A stretch of 64,000 bases of DNA from Oscillospiraceae bacterium (GTDB lineage: Bacteria > Bacillota > Clostridia > Oscillospirales > Acutalibacteraceae), in contig SVPH01000003.1 in NCBI GenBank assembly GCA_015065965.1, positions 46,975-110,974 on the forward strand, written 5' to 3'. Both the position numbers and the translations under genes were made by a program. Below the pieces are notes generated by a model. The model ran no database searches, had not been told where the DNA came from, and saw only the letters and a program-made list of their open reading frames with translations. The number at the start of each line of letters is the position of its first letter. The stretch's first letter is position 1. Positions 1-8,834 of the stretch are shown one piece after another.

Positions 1-1643
1 TGGAGAAAACTTTGCGAAAAGTTCCTGAAAACGGTGCGGAAAATCTTTGCGAAGCAATACAGGCATTTATCATTATGTGGCAGATTATGTGCCTTGAGCA
101 GACTCCGAATCCGTTTGCTTTTTCTGTAGGTAATGCTGACAGGATTTTTGAACCTTACAGAAACGGACTTGATCGTGATACAACTGCAGCATTGTTCAAA
201 CATTTTCTTGTATTTTTCAATGTTGCGGACAGAAGTTGGGCGATATCGCAGAATATAATCGTCAGCGGCCGTGATGCTTGCGGTAACGATCTTACAAACG
301 AAACTACATATGCTCTCATGGATGCATATTATGATATGAACTTGCCTCAGCCTATACTTTCCGTTAAACTTCATAAAAATACTCCTGCTAAACTTTATGA
401 AGAAATGGGCAGATTTCTTTTCAGCCCCGGTGTTCTTACACCGTCATTCTTTAATGATGATTCTCTTTATGATGTTCTTTCCTCAAAGGGTGTTGACGGA
501 GAAGACCTTGCGGATATTTCAATTGCAGGCTGTCAGGAACCTCTTATTATGGGTAAAGATAACGGCAATACAACCAACAGTTGGCTTAACCTTCCCAAGA
601 TTCTTGAAATGACTCTTACGGGCGGCGTTTCAACAATAACAGGTGAGAAACTTGTTGATGTTGAACCTTGTAAACTTGAAAATATAAGAGAGGCATTTTG
701 GAAAAATGTTGAAAAGTTTGTTGCTGCCATGGGTGAAGCGGCAAACGGTGCTTCGGCTGCGCTGTCAACCCAGCGTGTACCTTTCCTTTCATGTCTTATG
801 GGCGGTCTTGAAAACGGCATAGATGCAAGAGATATTAATGCACAGGGTACAAAATATAACGGCAGCGGTTGTCTTATTCACGGTGTGTCCGTTATTGCGG
901 ATAGTTTTTCCGCAATAGATAAATTGCTTACTGAAAGACCGCAGGATGCAGATAAACTTGTTGATGCACTCAAAGCGGACTTCAAGGGTTATGAAGATTT
1001 ACGAGATTTCTTGCTCTCAGCAGATAAGTTCGGCAACAACATTGAAAAGGTTGATAAAGAAGCAGGTGAGATTGCATCAAAAGTTGCGGATATTGTTTCA
1101 TCAACCAAAAACTATCTCGGCAATTCGTTCCGACCCGATTTCAGTTCACCGTCAACTCATCTTCTGTATGGTTACTGGGTTGGTGCAACGCCTGACGGCA
1201 GAAAATCAAGAGATATGCTCGGTTACGGTGTTGACCCTCTTTACGGCAGCGCAGAGAACGGCCTTGGCTTCCGTATGCTTTCAAATATGCAAATGCCGTT
1301 TGAAAAGATGAATGGCGGCTATGCATCTCATCTTGGCATTGACCCGAAATATTTCAGTTCTGAAACATATGAAGGTAAAGGCATTGAATTCAGGGATAAA
1401 GTTATTAATCCTCTTTTCTTCAATCCTCTTAAAGAAGGTGTTTCACCTTTCTATCTTTATGTAAATGTTACAACAGCCGAAATACTCAGAAAAGTTCTTG
1501 CAAATCCCAAGAAGTATGCTCCGAGCGGTGTTTATATAATGAGAATCCACGGAACATTTGTTAACTTCCTTGATCTTTCTCCTGCAATTCAGCAGGATAT
1601 TATTACAAGGCTTGATCCCAAATCGGCAGCAATAGGTGATTAA
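1..1643 (+). CDS. Glycyl radical enzyme, PFL-like (5' truncated)
   Basis: The frame is open to the left edge, so the N-terminal part of a family usually near 800 residues is outside the window; about 547 residues are visible. Two signatures support the call. The active-site cysteine loop reads GCQEP (Cys codon 531-533), a single Cys as in dehydratase or lyase members rather than the Cys-Cys of true pyruvate formate-lyase. The C-terminal glycyl-radical loop reads RIHGTFVNF (Gly codon 1551-1553), followed by LSPAIQQDIITR. The family makes a backbone glycyl radical, installed by a radical-SAM activase, to cleave or dehydrate diols and related substrates. No activase is visible; it may lie upstream. 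The sugar kinase gene starts directly after the stop, suggesting a role in sugar or polyol breakdown. The substrate is unknown. Confidence 0.85.
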   Translation, partial: EKTLRKVPENGAENLCEAIQAFIIMWQIMCLEQTPNPFAFSVGNADRIFEPYRNGLDRDTTAALFKHFLVFFNVADRSWAISQNIIVSGRDACGNDLTNETTYALMDAYYDMNLPQPILSVKLHKNTPAKLYEEMGRFLFSPGVLTPSFFNDDSLYDVLSSKGVDGEDLADISIAGCQEPLIMGKDNGNTTNSWLNLPKILEMTLTGGVSTITGEKLVDVEPCKLENIREAFWKNVEKFVAAMGEAANGASAALSTQRVPFLSCLMGGLENGIDARDINAQGTKYNGSGCLIHGVSVIADSFSAIDKLLTERPQDADKLVDALKADFKGYEDLRDFLLSADKFGNNIEKVDKEAGEIASKVADIVSSTKNYLGNSFRPDFSSPSTHLLYGYWVGATPDGRKSRDMLGYGVDPLYGSAENGLGFRMLSNMQMPFEKMNGGYASHLGIDPKYFSSETYEGKGIEFRDKVINPLFFNPLKEGVSPFYLYVNVTTAEILRKVLANPKKYAPSGVYIMRIHGTFVNFLDLSPAIQQDIITRLDPKSAAIGD

Positions 1644-2936
1644 ATGAAATTAATCGGAATTGATATAGGCACTACAAGCATCTGCGGCGTATCAGTTGAT
1701 GCATCAAGCGGTGAAATTGTCAAATCGCTCACAAAGCAAAACAAATCGTTTATTAAATCTGATAAACCTTATGAACGTATTCAAAATCCCGATATAATAA
1801 TGGATAGTGTATACGGAATAGTTTCTGAACTTGGTTTGGATGATGTTGCTGCCATAGGTTTCTCAGGTCAGATGCACGGCATAGTCTATACCGATGCAGC
1901 AGGCAAAGCGGTAAGCCCTCTCTATACATGGCAGGATGAGCGCGCTTCGATTGAATATGAGCAAGGCAAATCATATGCTAACCACCTCGGCTGCTATGCG
2001 GGTTATGGACTTGCAACCGATTTTTATAATGATAAAAACGGCATTGTTCCGGATAACGCTGTCAGTTTGTGCACAATAGCGGATTATGCCGTAATGCAAC
2101 TCTGCGGCATGCAAAAACCACTTGTTCATATTACAAATGCGGCAAGCCTCGGTTGTTTTGATACGGATAGAAATTGTTTTACAATAAGCAATCCAAGAAT
2201 TCCGGATGTAACAACAGCGTTTGTCTCTGCCGGTAAATATAAGGATATTCCCGTCTGCGTTGCCTTGGGAGATAATCAGGCAAGTTTTATCGGCTCTGTT
2301 TCCGATACGGACGATGTTCTGATTAATGTCGGTACAGGTTCGCAGATTTCATGGCTTACCGAAACACACGTTTCTTGTGACGGTGTTGAAAACAGACCGT
2401 TTGACGGCAAACATTTTCTTGCGGCAGGTTGCGCCCTTTGCGGCGGAAGAGCATTTGCTATGCTTGAAAAGTTCTTCAGAGAAATTGCTGCTCTCGCAGG
2501 CTGTGAAGCAGATTCTTTGTATACGCAGATTGATGATTTGCTCAAAAATAAAACAGAAACAACGCTTGTTACTGATTGCCGTTTTTGCGGCACAAGAAAT
2601 GATCCTTCCGTCAGAGGCTCAATTTCAAATATTTCCGAATCAAATTTCACTCCGGCGGATATGGCTTTGTCTGTTCTTAACGGCATGGTAAGTGAACTTT
2701 ATGATATGTTTAAAAACGGCGGTAAAACAGCGAAAAGGCTTGTATGCTCAGGCAATGGCACAAGAAAAAACGCTCCGCTCCGTAGAATAGCATCTGAAAT
2801 GTTCGGCTGTGAAATAAAAATTCCTCTTTATGCTGAGGAAGCATCATACGGTGCGGCACTTGCTGCATCGGTTGCATGCGGAATAAACGGTAATATCAGC
2901 GAAGCATGCAGACTGATTAAATACAGGGAGAACTGA
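1644..2936 (+). CDS. FGGY-family carbohydrate kinase (sedoheptulokinase-like)
   Basis: This 430-aa protein starts with the phosphate-binding loop IGIDIGTTSICGV and carries the GFSGQMHGIV segment typical of xylulokinase/sedoheptulokinase-type FGGY kinases. The second ATPase-fold domain has NVGTGSQISW and, near the C-terminus, SGNGTRKNAPLRRI and EEASYGAALAAS. It should phosphorylate a ketose or polyol in the cytoplasm using ATP. The compact size fits sedoheptulokinase-like members better than 500-residue xylulokinases, but substrate cannot be read from sequence. It begins one base after the glycyl radical enzyme stop, so the two are translationally linked, and it is followed after two bases by the phosphomannose-isomerase-like gene. 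Confidence 0.82.
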   Translation: MKLIGIDIGTTSICGVSVDASSGEIVKSLTKQNKSFIKSDKPYERIQNPDIIMDSVYGIVSELGLDDVAAIGFSGQMHGIVYTDAAGKAVSPLYTWQDERASIEYEQGKSYANHLGCYAGYGLATDFYNDKNGIVPDNAVSLCTIADYAVMQLCGMQKPLVHITNAASLGCFDTDRNCFTISNPRIPDVTTAFVSAGKYKDIPVCVALGDNQASFIGSVSDTDDVLINVGTGSQISWLTETHVSCDGVENRPFDGKHFLAAGCALCGGRAFAMLEKFFREIAALAGCEADSLYTQIDDLLKNKTETTLVTDCRFCGTRNDPSVRGSISNISESNFTPADMALSVLNGMVSELYDMFKNGGKTAKRLVCSGNGTRKNAPLRRIASEMFGCEIKIPLYAEEASYGAALAASVACGINGNISEACRLIKYREN

Positions 2937-2938
2937 TT

Positions 2939-3958
2939 ATGTTTTACAATAAACCTATTTTCTTTGAGAAAAACAGGGTTTTCAGAGTTTATACAGGCGG
3001 CAAACTTTTTGCCGATTTCTTCGGGGATGAGTCAACAGACGGATATTATCCTGAAGAATGGGTTGCATCAAGCGTAAGAGCGCTTAATGAGGGAAGCACC
3101 GATGAATACGAAGGCGTTTCAAAAATTAAGGGTACTGATTTATACCTTAACGATGCAATTGAAAAATACAAATCTGAAATTCTCGGTTCAAGAGATGATA
3201 TCGGAATTCTCACAAAAATTCTTGACAGTGCAATCAGGCTTCCCGTTCAGGCGCATCCTGATAAAACGTTTTCAGAAAAATATTTTTCTTCAAAATACGG
3301 TAAAGAAGAAAGTTGGATAATTCTTGCAACGCGTCCCGGAGCAAAGATTTTTTATGGATTTAAAGACGGCGTAACGCTTGAGGATTTTTCAAAAGCAATT
3401 GATGAGAGCGAAAACGGCTCAAACGCAATGGAGAATCTGCTTTCTTCAATTGATGTTAAAGCGGGAGATGTTATTTATATTCCTGCTAAAATGGTTCATG
3501 CCATCGGCAGCGGATGCCTTTTGCTTGAAGTGCAGGAACCTACCGATTTTACAATACAGCCTGAGCGTTGGTGCGGTGAATATAAACTTTCGGACAGAGA
3601 GATGTATCTTGGCCTTGACCGCGAAAAAGCGCTTGAGTGTTTTGATATTTCAAAACGCTATCCTGCACCGCTTACGCCTAAGATTATTACCGATGAAAAC
3701 GGCATTAAATATGAGTCAGTTATTGATGAAAACATAACAACCAGTTTTTCTGTCAGAGCAATAACTCTCAGCGGAGGTTCATTTGTGCTCAGCAGGGGAG
3801 CAGCGGTTTATGTTGTTACCGATGGCAGCGGCTCAATTATCGGTGAAAACTACTGTGCTGAAATCAAAAAAGGCGATTATTTCCTTATGCCGGAAAGCGC
3901 AAAGGATAAATTTTCAATATCAGGCAATAATATCAAAGTAACTGAATGTTTTGCCTAA
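2939..3958 (+). CDS. manA: Class I mannose-6-phosphate isomerase-like protein
   Basis: This 339-aa cupin-fold enzyme resembles type I phosphomannose isomerases, which interconvert mannose-6-phosphate and fructose-6-phosphate with a bound zinc ion. Visible signatures are [16 protein letters not shown] (QxH zinc ligands), an EESW motif, [28 protein letters not shown] (the His and Glu ligands) and a C-terminal cupin half. The ATG at 2939 has GGGAG eight bases upstream. It sits between the kinase (2-base gap) and the flavin reductase/rubrerythrin gene whose Shine-Dalgarno overlaps its stop. In this operon it may act on a product of the kinase rather than on mannose-6-phosphate itself; that is inference. 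Confidence 0.85.
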   Translation: MFYNKPIFFEKNRVFRVYTGGKLFADFFGDESTDGYYPEEWVASSVRALNEGSTDEYEGVSKIKGTDLYLNDAIEKYKSEILGSRDDIGILTKILDSAIRLPVQAHPDKTFSEKYFSSKYGKEESWIILATRPGAKIFYGFKDGVTLEDFSKAIDESENGSNAMENLLSSIDVKAGDVIYIPAKMVHAIGSGCLLLEVQEPTDFTIQPERWCGEYKLSDREMYLGLDREKALECFDISKRYPAPLTPKIITDENGIKYESVIDENITTSFSVRAITLSGGSFVLSRGAAVYVVTDGSGSIIGENYCAEIKKGDYFLMPESAKDKFSISGNNIKVTECFA

Positions 3959-3969
3959 AGGAGGATTCT

Positions 3970-5151
3970 ATGAACACAAACGCAATGTTTAAAATCGGTT
4001 ACGGACTTTATGTTCTTACCGCCAAAGAAAACGGTTTTGATAACGGTTGTATCATAAACACCGTTACTCAGGTAACCGCAAACCCCAACAGAATTACTGT
4101 TGCCGTAAACAAGGCAAATAAGACGCATGATATGATTCTCTCAACGGGAGAATTCAATGTCAGCATTCTTACAACATCGGCTTCTTTTGATATTTTCAAG
4201 GCTTTCGGTTTCAAAAGCGGCAAGGATACCGATAAGTTTGACGGGTATACTTCGGTAAAAAGAAGCGAAAACGGTATATATTATATTACCGATTCAACAA
4301 ACGCTTATATTTCCGCAAAAGTTATCAACGCAACCGATCTCGGTACTCACACTCTTTTCCTCGCTGATGTAACCGATTGTGAAATACTTTCGGAAATTCC
4401 GAGTGTAACTTATGATTATTATCATAAACATATTAAACCGAAGCCCGAAGTGAAAAAGACCGCAAAGGTTTATTACCGCTGCAAGATTTGCGGCTATATC
4501 TATGAGGGTGATGAACTTCCTGCAGATTTTATCTGCCCGCTTTGTAAACATCCTGCTTCTGATTTTGAAAGAGTTGAAGCAGATGAGGATAATAATTCAG
4601 ATAAAGGAGAAAATGACATGAATCTTAAAGGCACAAAAACAGAAAAAAATCTTATGGCAGCATTTTCAGGCGAATCAGAGGCAAGAAATAAGTATACTTA
4701 TTTTGCTTCAGTTGCTAAAAAAGAAGGTTTTGAGCAGATTTCTGCTATCTTCCTTGAAACCGCAAACAACGAAAAAGAGCACGCAAAAATGTGGTTCAAG
4801 GCTCTCGGCGCTCTTGGTGGTACAGCAGAAAACCTTCTCCACGCAGCAGAAGGTGAAAACTATGAGTGGACAGATATGTATGCTACCTTTGCAAAAGAAG
4901 CAGATGAAGAAGGATTTACAGAACTTGCTGAAAAATTCCGCATGGTTGCAGCAATCGAAAAGACTCATGAAGAGCGTTATCGTGCACTCCTGAGTAATGT
5001 TGAAATGCAGAAGGTATTTGAAAAAGCAGAAATGACAATGTGGGAGTGCCGTAACTGCGGTCATCTTGTAATGGGCAAAAAAGCTCCCGAAGTTTGTCCT
5101 GTATGTGCTCATCCTCAGGCATACTTTGAGGTTAGAAAAGAAAACTATTAA
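3970..5151 (+). CDS. Flavin reductase-rubredoxin (Hrb) fused in frame to rubrerythrin
   Basis: The 393-aa reading frame has three modules. Residues about 5-150 are an FMN-binding flavin reductase domain. Residues 168-200 are a rubredoxin with paired cysteines C171/C174 and C189/C192. Residues 217-393 are a complete rubrerythrin, with four-helix diiron motifs ([25 protein letters not shown]) and a C-terminal rubredoxin-like zinc/iron ribbon (CRNCG, CPVCAHP). The first two modules equal the Hrb protein, which passes electrons from NAD(P)H to oxygen- or peroxide-reducing partners; rubrerythrin is a peroxide reductase. The start ATG at 3970 has AAAGGAGG at 3957-3964; an upstream ATG at 3946 lies inside manA and is less likely. 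An internal ribosome binding site suggests that free rubrerythrin is also made. Role: oxidative stress defence in an anaerobe. Confidence 0.9.
   Translation: MNTNAMFKIGYGLYVLTAKENGFDNGCIINTVTQVTANPNRITVAVNKANKTHDMILSTGEFNVSILTTSASFDIFKAFGFKSGKDTDKFDGYTSVKRSENGIYYITDSTNAYISAKVINATDLGTHTLFLADVTDCEILSEIPSVTYDYYHKHIKPKPEVKKTAKVYYRCKICGYIYEGDELPADFICPLCKHPASDFERVEADEDNNSDKGENDMNLKGTKTEKNLMAAFSGESEARNKYTYFASVAKKEGFEQISAIFLETANNEKEHAKMWFKALGALGGTAENLLHAAEGENYEWTDMYATFAKEADEEGFTELAEKFRMVAAIEKTHEERYRALLSNVEMQKVFEKAEMTMWECRNCGHLVMGKKAPEVCPVCAHPQAYFEVRKENY
4603..4620 (+). promoter_or_regulatory. rbr: Internal ribosome binding site and start for stand-alone rubrerythrin
   Basis: AAAGGAGA at 4603-4610 lies seven bases before an in-frame ATG at 4618, exactly at the junction between the Hrb and rubrerythrin modules. 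Starting here yields a 177-aa protein of normal rubrerythrin length. The preceding linker is rich in Asp/Asn. The arrangement looks like two former genes that lost the stop codon between them but kept the second initiation site. Confidence 0.7.
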
Positions 5152-5164
5152 TAATTATTTTTTT

Positions 5165-5195
5165 GCCGAGAGCAATCATGCTCTCGGCTTTTTTT
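5165..5195 (+). terminator. Rho-independent terminator after the Hrb-rubrerythrin gene
   Basis: GCCGAGAG and CTCTCGGC form an 8-bp stem with an 8-base loop, followed by a run of seven T. It closes the first operon. Confidence 0.9.
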
Positions 5196-5214
5196 GTTAA
5201 TTTTTTAATTTTAC

Positions 5215-5243
5215 TTGAAAGGAACACTAAAATGATGTATCAT
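5215..5243 (+). promoter_or_regulatory. Sigma-A-type promoter for the membrane cyclophilin gene
   Basis: TTGAAA (5215-5220), a 17-base spacer and TATCAT (5238-5243), about 30 bases before the start codon and just after the preceding terminator. Confidence 0.6.
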
Positions 5244-5275
5244 TAAAGAAACATAATTTTTTAAGGAGATTTCAG

Positions 5276-6163
5276 ATGAAACTTATTGATACATCGTGCC
5301 CCAAATGCGGAGCAAAACTAAAAATTGACATTGATAAGAAACGCGCAAAGTGTGAATATTGCGGTGCAGAGTTGATAATAGATGATGAAGTAAGGCGATT
5401 TAAATATGATAATGCCGAGGAGGCAGGGTATAATTTTGAAAAAGGTCGTCAAAGAGCAAAGAATGAATTGAAAAAATCAAAAATTGCCGCTCAAAAAACA
5501 GCCAATAAACAAGCCAAAACAAAACGCTTGATTATAGGTTTTATAATTTTTGCCGTAATCCTCAGCGCAATATTTATCGGCGTTAATTTAGTAAACAGAC
5601 GAACCATACATTCTGATATGTATATTGAGTCATTAACCGCTGAAGATGAAAGTGTTTTAACTGATAACACCAGAGTTAAATTCACAATGGAAAACGGCAG
5701 TACATTCGTTGTTGAACTTTATCCGGAATATGCTCCGAAAACCGTTGAGAATTTTGTGAATCTTGTTTCTGACGGATTTTATGACGGTATTACATTCCAT
5801 AGGGTTATTGACGGCTTTATGGCGCAGGGCGGTGACCCTGAAGGAACAGGATTTGGCGGAAGCAAAGAAAAAATTGAAGGTGAATTTGCTCTTAACGGAC
5901 ATAAAGAAAATACTCTTTCCCATACAAGAGGAGTAATTTCTATGGCGCGTTCGCTCAATGATTATAACTCGGCATCTTCGCAGTTCTTTATCTGCTATGA
6001 AGATTCAACTTTCCTTGACGGTCAATATGCTGCATTCGGCATGGTTGTTGAAGGCATGGAAACGGTTGATTCTTTCCTTGATGTTGAAAGAACATTAGGC
6101 AGTGATAATCAGATATCTTCACCGGTTACACCTATTATTATTGAAAAAGCAGAGGTGATGTGA
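5276..6163 (+). CDS. Zinc-ribbon, membrane-anchored cyclophilin-type peptidyl-prolyl isomerase
   Basis: The 295-aa protein has an N-terminal zinc ribbon (C8/C11 and C26/C29), a Lys/Gln-rich linker, one transmembrane helix at about residues 85-106, and a cyclophilin domain from about 132. That domain carries FHRVIDGFMAQGGDP, GVISMARS, SSQFFICYED and FLDGQYAAFG, which include the usual catalytic Arg/Phe/Gln positions. Cyclophilins isomerise Xaa-Pro bonds. The topology predicts the ribbon inside the cell and the isomerase outside, where it would help exported proteins fold. AAGGAG precedes the ATG by seven bases. The next gene encodes a SecB-like protein one base after its stop, supporting a protein-export theme. 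Confidence 0.85.
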   Translation: MKLIDTSCPKCGAKLKIDIDKKRAKCEYCGAELIIDDEVRRFKYDNAEEAGYNFEKGRQRAKNELKKSKIAAQKTANKQAKTKRLIIGFIIFAVILSAIFIGVNLVNRRTIHSDMYIESLTAEDESVLTDNTRVKFTMENGSTFVVELYPEYAPKTVENFVNLVSDGFYDGITFHRVIDGFMAQGGDPEGTGFGGSKEKIEGEFALNGHKENTLSHTRGVISMARSLNDYNSASSQFFICYEDSTFLDGQYAAFGMVVEGMETVDSFLDVERTLGSDNQISSPVTPIIIEKAEVM

Positions 6164-6164
6164 T

Positions 6165-6557
6165 ATGGCAAAAAATATTGTGTTCAAAGGATTCAGAGCA
6201 ACAGAAATTGAATTTGTCAACAAGTGCGAAAACGGTGCAAAACTTGAGTTTGAGAACAAGTATTCTTATAATGTAAAATACTCTAACAACAATGTTTGTG
6301 TTGGCGAAATGGTTGTTGAAGTAAACGATAAATCTAATAAAGACAAATTCCATATCAAAGCGGTTGTTCAGGGGATGTTTACTTATAATCCCGAGGTTAA
6401 AAGAGAAATTCTTCATGTTCAGACATTCAAGGAACTTTTCCCATATGCAAGGACAATGATTTCTTCGCTTACGGTGAATGCAGGTATTCCGCCGGTATTT
6501 ATTCCTAATTTTGATATAGAATCACAAAGCATTTATAAATTCGGTAAAAACGTTTGA
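6165..6557 (+). CDS. SecB-like protein
   Basis: This 130-aa protein resembles the SecB chaperone fold: beta-strand-rich N-terminal half, then LFPYARTMISSLTVNAGIPP and VFIPNFDIE, matching SecB's LFPYAR helix and its Pro-rich PxxxxPxNF end. Classical SecB is a proteobacterial export chaperone that hands unfolded preproteins to SecA. Firmicutes usually lack classical SecB but have distant relatives of uncertain function. It follows the membrane cyclophilin by one base, which fits a shared role in export or folding. The assignment is by motif and would need a profile search. Confidence 0.65.
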   Translation: MAKNIVFKGFRATEIEFVNKCENGAKLEFENKYSYNVKYSNNNVCVGEMVVEVNDKSNKDKFHIKAVVQGMFTYNPEVKREILHVQTFKELFPYARTMISSLTVNAGIPPVFIPNFDIESQSIYKFGKNV

Positions 6558-6575
6558 TGAAAGGACAGAGAAAAT

Positions 6576-8009
6576 ATGGATATCATGGATTTGGCATCAA
6601 AAGGCATAGTGGCAATTACAAAAAATTTCGGTAAAAAGGTATGTAAGAACGAAACCGCACCTGAAATTGAGAAGGTTGCGCCCGTTGAAATCAAAGGCAG
6701 CGGCTACAGAGCAGGTTTTGCAACTGATGAAATTATGCCTGATCTTAACAGCGGTAAAACATACTGGATTGCCGGTCACGGTTCGGGTCACAAAATGGAA
6801 GGCGTACTTTCTCCCGTATATATCAGCGCAGTATGGCTTGACTGCGGCAATGATGAAGGAATGCTCTGGCTTGGCGCGGATATAGTCGGCATGACAAGGG
6901 TAGAAGTCAATAAAATTCGCTCAATGATTATGGCTTCTGACAAGATAAAGGGTTGCAAGTGTATCAATTTCAGTTGTACTCACAGCCATTCGGGCATTGA
7001 TACTCTCGGCTATTGGGGCAAACCCAACCTTGTCAGCATTCCATCCGACGGTAAAGATCCTGAATATATGGATATGCTCATGAACAAGGCTGTTAAGGTT
7101 GCTGAAGAAGCATATGCAAACAGAAAGAGCGGCAAACTTTACATTGGCGATATCAAAATTGAAAACGGTCTGCAGACACGCAGAGGATTTATTGACAGGC
7201 ATGAGGTTCTTTCAAGATTCCGTTTTGTTCCCGATGACGGTGCAAAGGAAACATGGATTCTCAATTTCGGCGGTCACCCCAATTCTCTCGGTGGCGGCAA
7301 TCGTATGCTCAGCGGTGAATATCCTTATTTTATGCGTGAACAGATTAAGGCTGAAAATGGCGCAGATGTTCTGTTTGGAATTGGTGCAATCGGTGCAATG
7401 GATGTTGCCGAACTTGATGAAAAAGATAACGTTAACTGTATCAAACTGCAGGCTAAGATGATTGCTGATGCAGCCTTGAAAATTGATAACGATAAGGAAC
7501 TCACCCCTGATATGAAGATTATGCAGCAGCCTTTCTATCTTCCTGTCGGTAACTATGTTCTTACTCTGCTTGCAATGCGTCATGTTATGAGTTTTAAGGC
7601 ATACCCCTGCAATGAGAGCGATATAGGCATTGCAATGATGACTGAACTTACTTACATGTCAATCGGTGGCAAAAAAGTGCTTCTTCTGCCTGGAGAAAGT
7701 TTTGTTTCAACCGTTTACGGCGGATATATGTCAGCCGATGTTGCTCCCACGGGCAAAGGCCCCGAAATCAATCCCACTCCGCTTGCTGAGATTGCAGGTG
7801 AACCTGATATGATTGCTTTCGGTGTTTCAAATGATATGACCGGTTATGTTGTTCCTCCCAATGATTTTATTCTCAACCCCACTCAGCCTTACCTCAACGG
7901 CGTTAAGGATAAAAACGGTCTTAACCATTATCATGAAACAAACTCAATGGGTATCGGCGCTCAGAAAGTTATTGCAGATACTTTTGCCGATATGGTGAGC
8001 AGATTCTGA
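6576..8009 (+). CDS. Neutral/alkaline ceramidase-fold protein
   Basis: The 477-aa protein matches the N-terminal catalytic domain of neutral non-lysosomal ceramidases: YRAGFATDEIMPD at the start (after an approximately 40-residue leader), a D-x-V-G-M segment after the first strands, FSCTHSHSGIDTLG (metal-binding His pair), and LNFGGHPNSLGG near the expected nucleophile region. Ceramidases hydrolyse the amide of ceramide, but close bacterial relatives are uncharacterised. No signal peptide is seen, so an intracellular amidase or hydrolase on another substrate is more likely. AAAGGA precedes the ATG. Its stop overlaps the start of the next, permease gene by one base. Confidence 0.7.
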   Translation: MDIMDLASKGIVAITKNFGKKVCKNETAPEIEKVAPVEIKGSGYRAGFATDEIMPDLNSGKTYWIAGHGSGHKMEGVLSPVYISAVWLDCGNDEGMLWLGADIVGMTRVEVNKIRSMIMASDKIKGCKCINFSCTHSHSGIDTLGYWGKPNLVSIPSDGKDPEYMDMLMNKAVKVAEEAYANRKSGKLYIGDIKIENGLQTRRGFIDRHEVLSRFRFVPDDGAKETWILNFGGHPNSLGGGNRMLSGEYPYFMREQIKAENGADVLFGIGAIGAMDVAELDEKDNVNCIKLQAKMIADAALKIDNDKELTPDMKIMQQPFYLPVGNYVLTLLAMRHVMSFKAYPCNESDIGIAMMTELTYMSIGGKKVLLLPGESFVSTVYGGYMSADVAPTGKGPEINPTPLAEIAGEPDMIAFGVSNDMTGYVVPPNDFILNPTQPYLNGVKDKNGLNHYHETNSMGIGAQKVIADTFADMVSRF

Positions 8010-8794
8010 TGCTTGCGTTAGTATATTCTGTTGTTATTCTTATTGCAACAACCCTCGGCGCATTTGTGGGATTGGGCGGAGGAGTTATAATAAAACCGAT
8101 TCTTGATTTTATCGGTGCAGAGCCGAGAATGCAGGTTGATTTTCTCTCATCAATGGCGGTATTTACCATGTCCGTTGTTTCAACAGGAAAATCAATCAAA
8201 AATAAGGTTAAATTCAAAAAAGATATAATTGCCTTTATTTCAGCAGGTTCTGTTGCGGGCGGTTTTCTCGGCAGTTATTGTATGGATTTGCTCGGCAATT
8301 TTTTTGCGCAGGAAAATATACGCTGTATTCAGGCTTTTGTTCTTGCAACGCTGCTTACTGCAGTCTGCATTTATGTGAGTAAACAGAGTTTTTCTTTCCA
8401 TGTTAAAAATCCTTTTGCAATTTGCTTTGTCGGTTTAACGCTTGGTTTTTTTGCATCTTTCCTAGGTATTGGCGGCGGCCCGATAAATGTTGCTGTTTTA
8501 ACATTGTTTTTCTCGATGAATGTTAAGGAATCGGCGGTATACTCTGTTGCGATAATCTTTTTTTCGCAACTTTCAAAACTTGCAACAATTTTTGTTTCAA
8601 CAGGCATTGAACCGTATATACATCAGTGGAAAACTTTGATTTTTATTCTGCCTGCCGCAATTCTCGGCGGAATAATCGGTTCAAAGTTTAACCGTAAATT
8701 TGATGATGTTATAATACGCAAAATATTTGTTGCGGTTATGATTTTGCTTGTTATTCTCAATGTTTATAACGGAATTGTATATCTTACTTTATAA
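8009..8794 (+). CDS. TauE/SafE-family membrane permease
   Basis: The 261-aa protein has about seven or eight hydrophobic helices and two repeated GGG segments, GLGGGVIIKPIL near the N-terminus and GIGGGPINVAVL in the middle, which are the hallmark repeats of the TauE/SafE (DUF81) family. Members export sulfite, sulfoacetate or related anions, but many gut versions have no known substrate. The ATG overlaps the stop of the ceramidase-fold gene (ATGA junction), so the two are co-translated and might handle one compound. A terminator follows directly. Confidence 0.85.
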   Translation: MLALVYSVVILIATTLGAFVGLGGGVIIKPILDFIGAEPRMQVDFLSSMAVFTMSVVSTGKSIKNKVKFKKDIIAFISAGSVAGGFLGSYCMDLLGNFFAQENIRCIQAFVLATLLTAVCIYVSKQSFSFHVKNPFAICFVGLTLGFFASFLGIGGGPINVAVLTLFFSMNVKESAVYSVAIIFFSQLSKLATIFVSTGIEPYIHQWKTLIFILPAAILGGIIGSKFNRKFDDVIIRKIFVAVMILLVILNVYNGIVYLTL

Positions 8795-8799
8795 AAACG

Positions 8800-8822
8800 G
8801 GCGCTGATTTTCAGCGCCTTTT
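8800..8822 (+). terminator. Rho-independent terminator
   Basis: GGCGCTGA and TCAGCGCC form a perfect 8-bp stem with a 3-base loop, followed by TTTT. It separates the permease from the FkbM gene. Confidence 0.8.
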
Positions 8823-8834
8823 GTCGGTGATATA

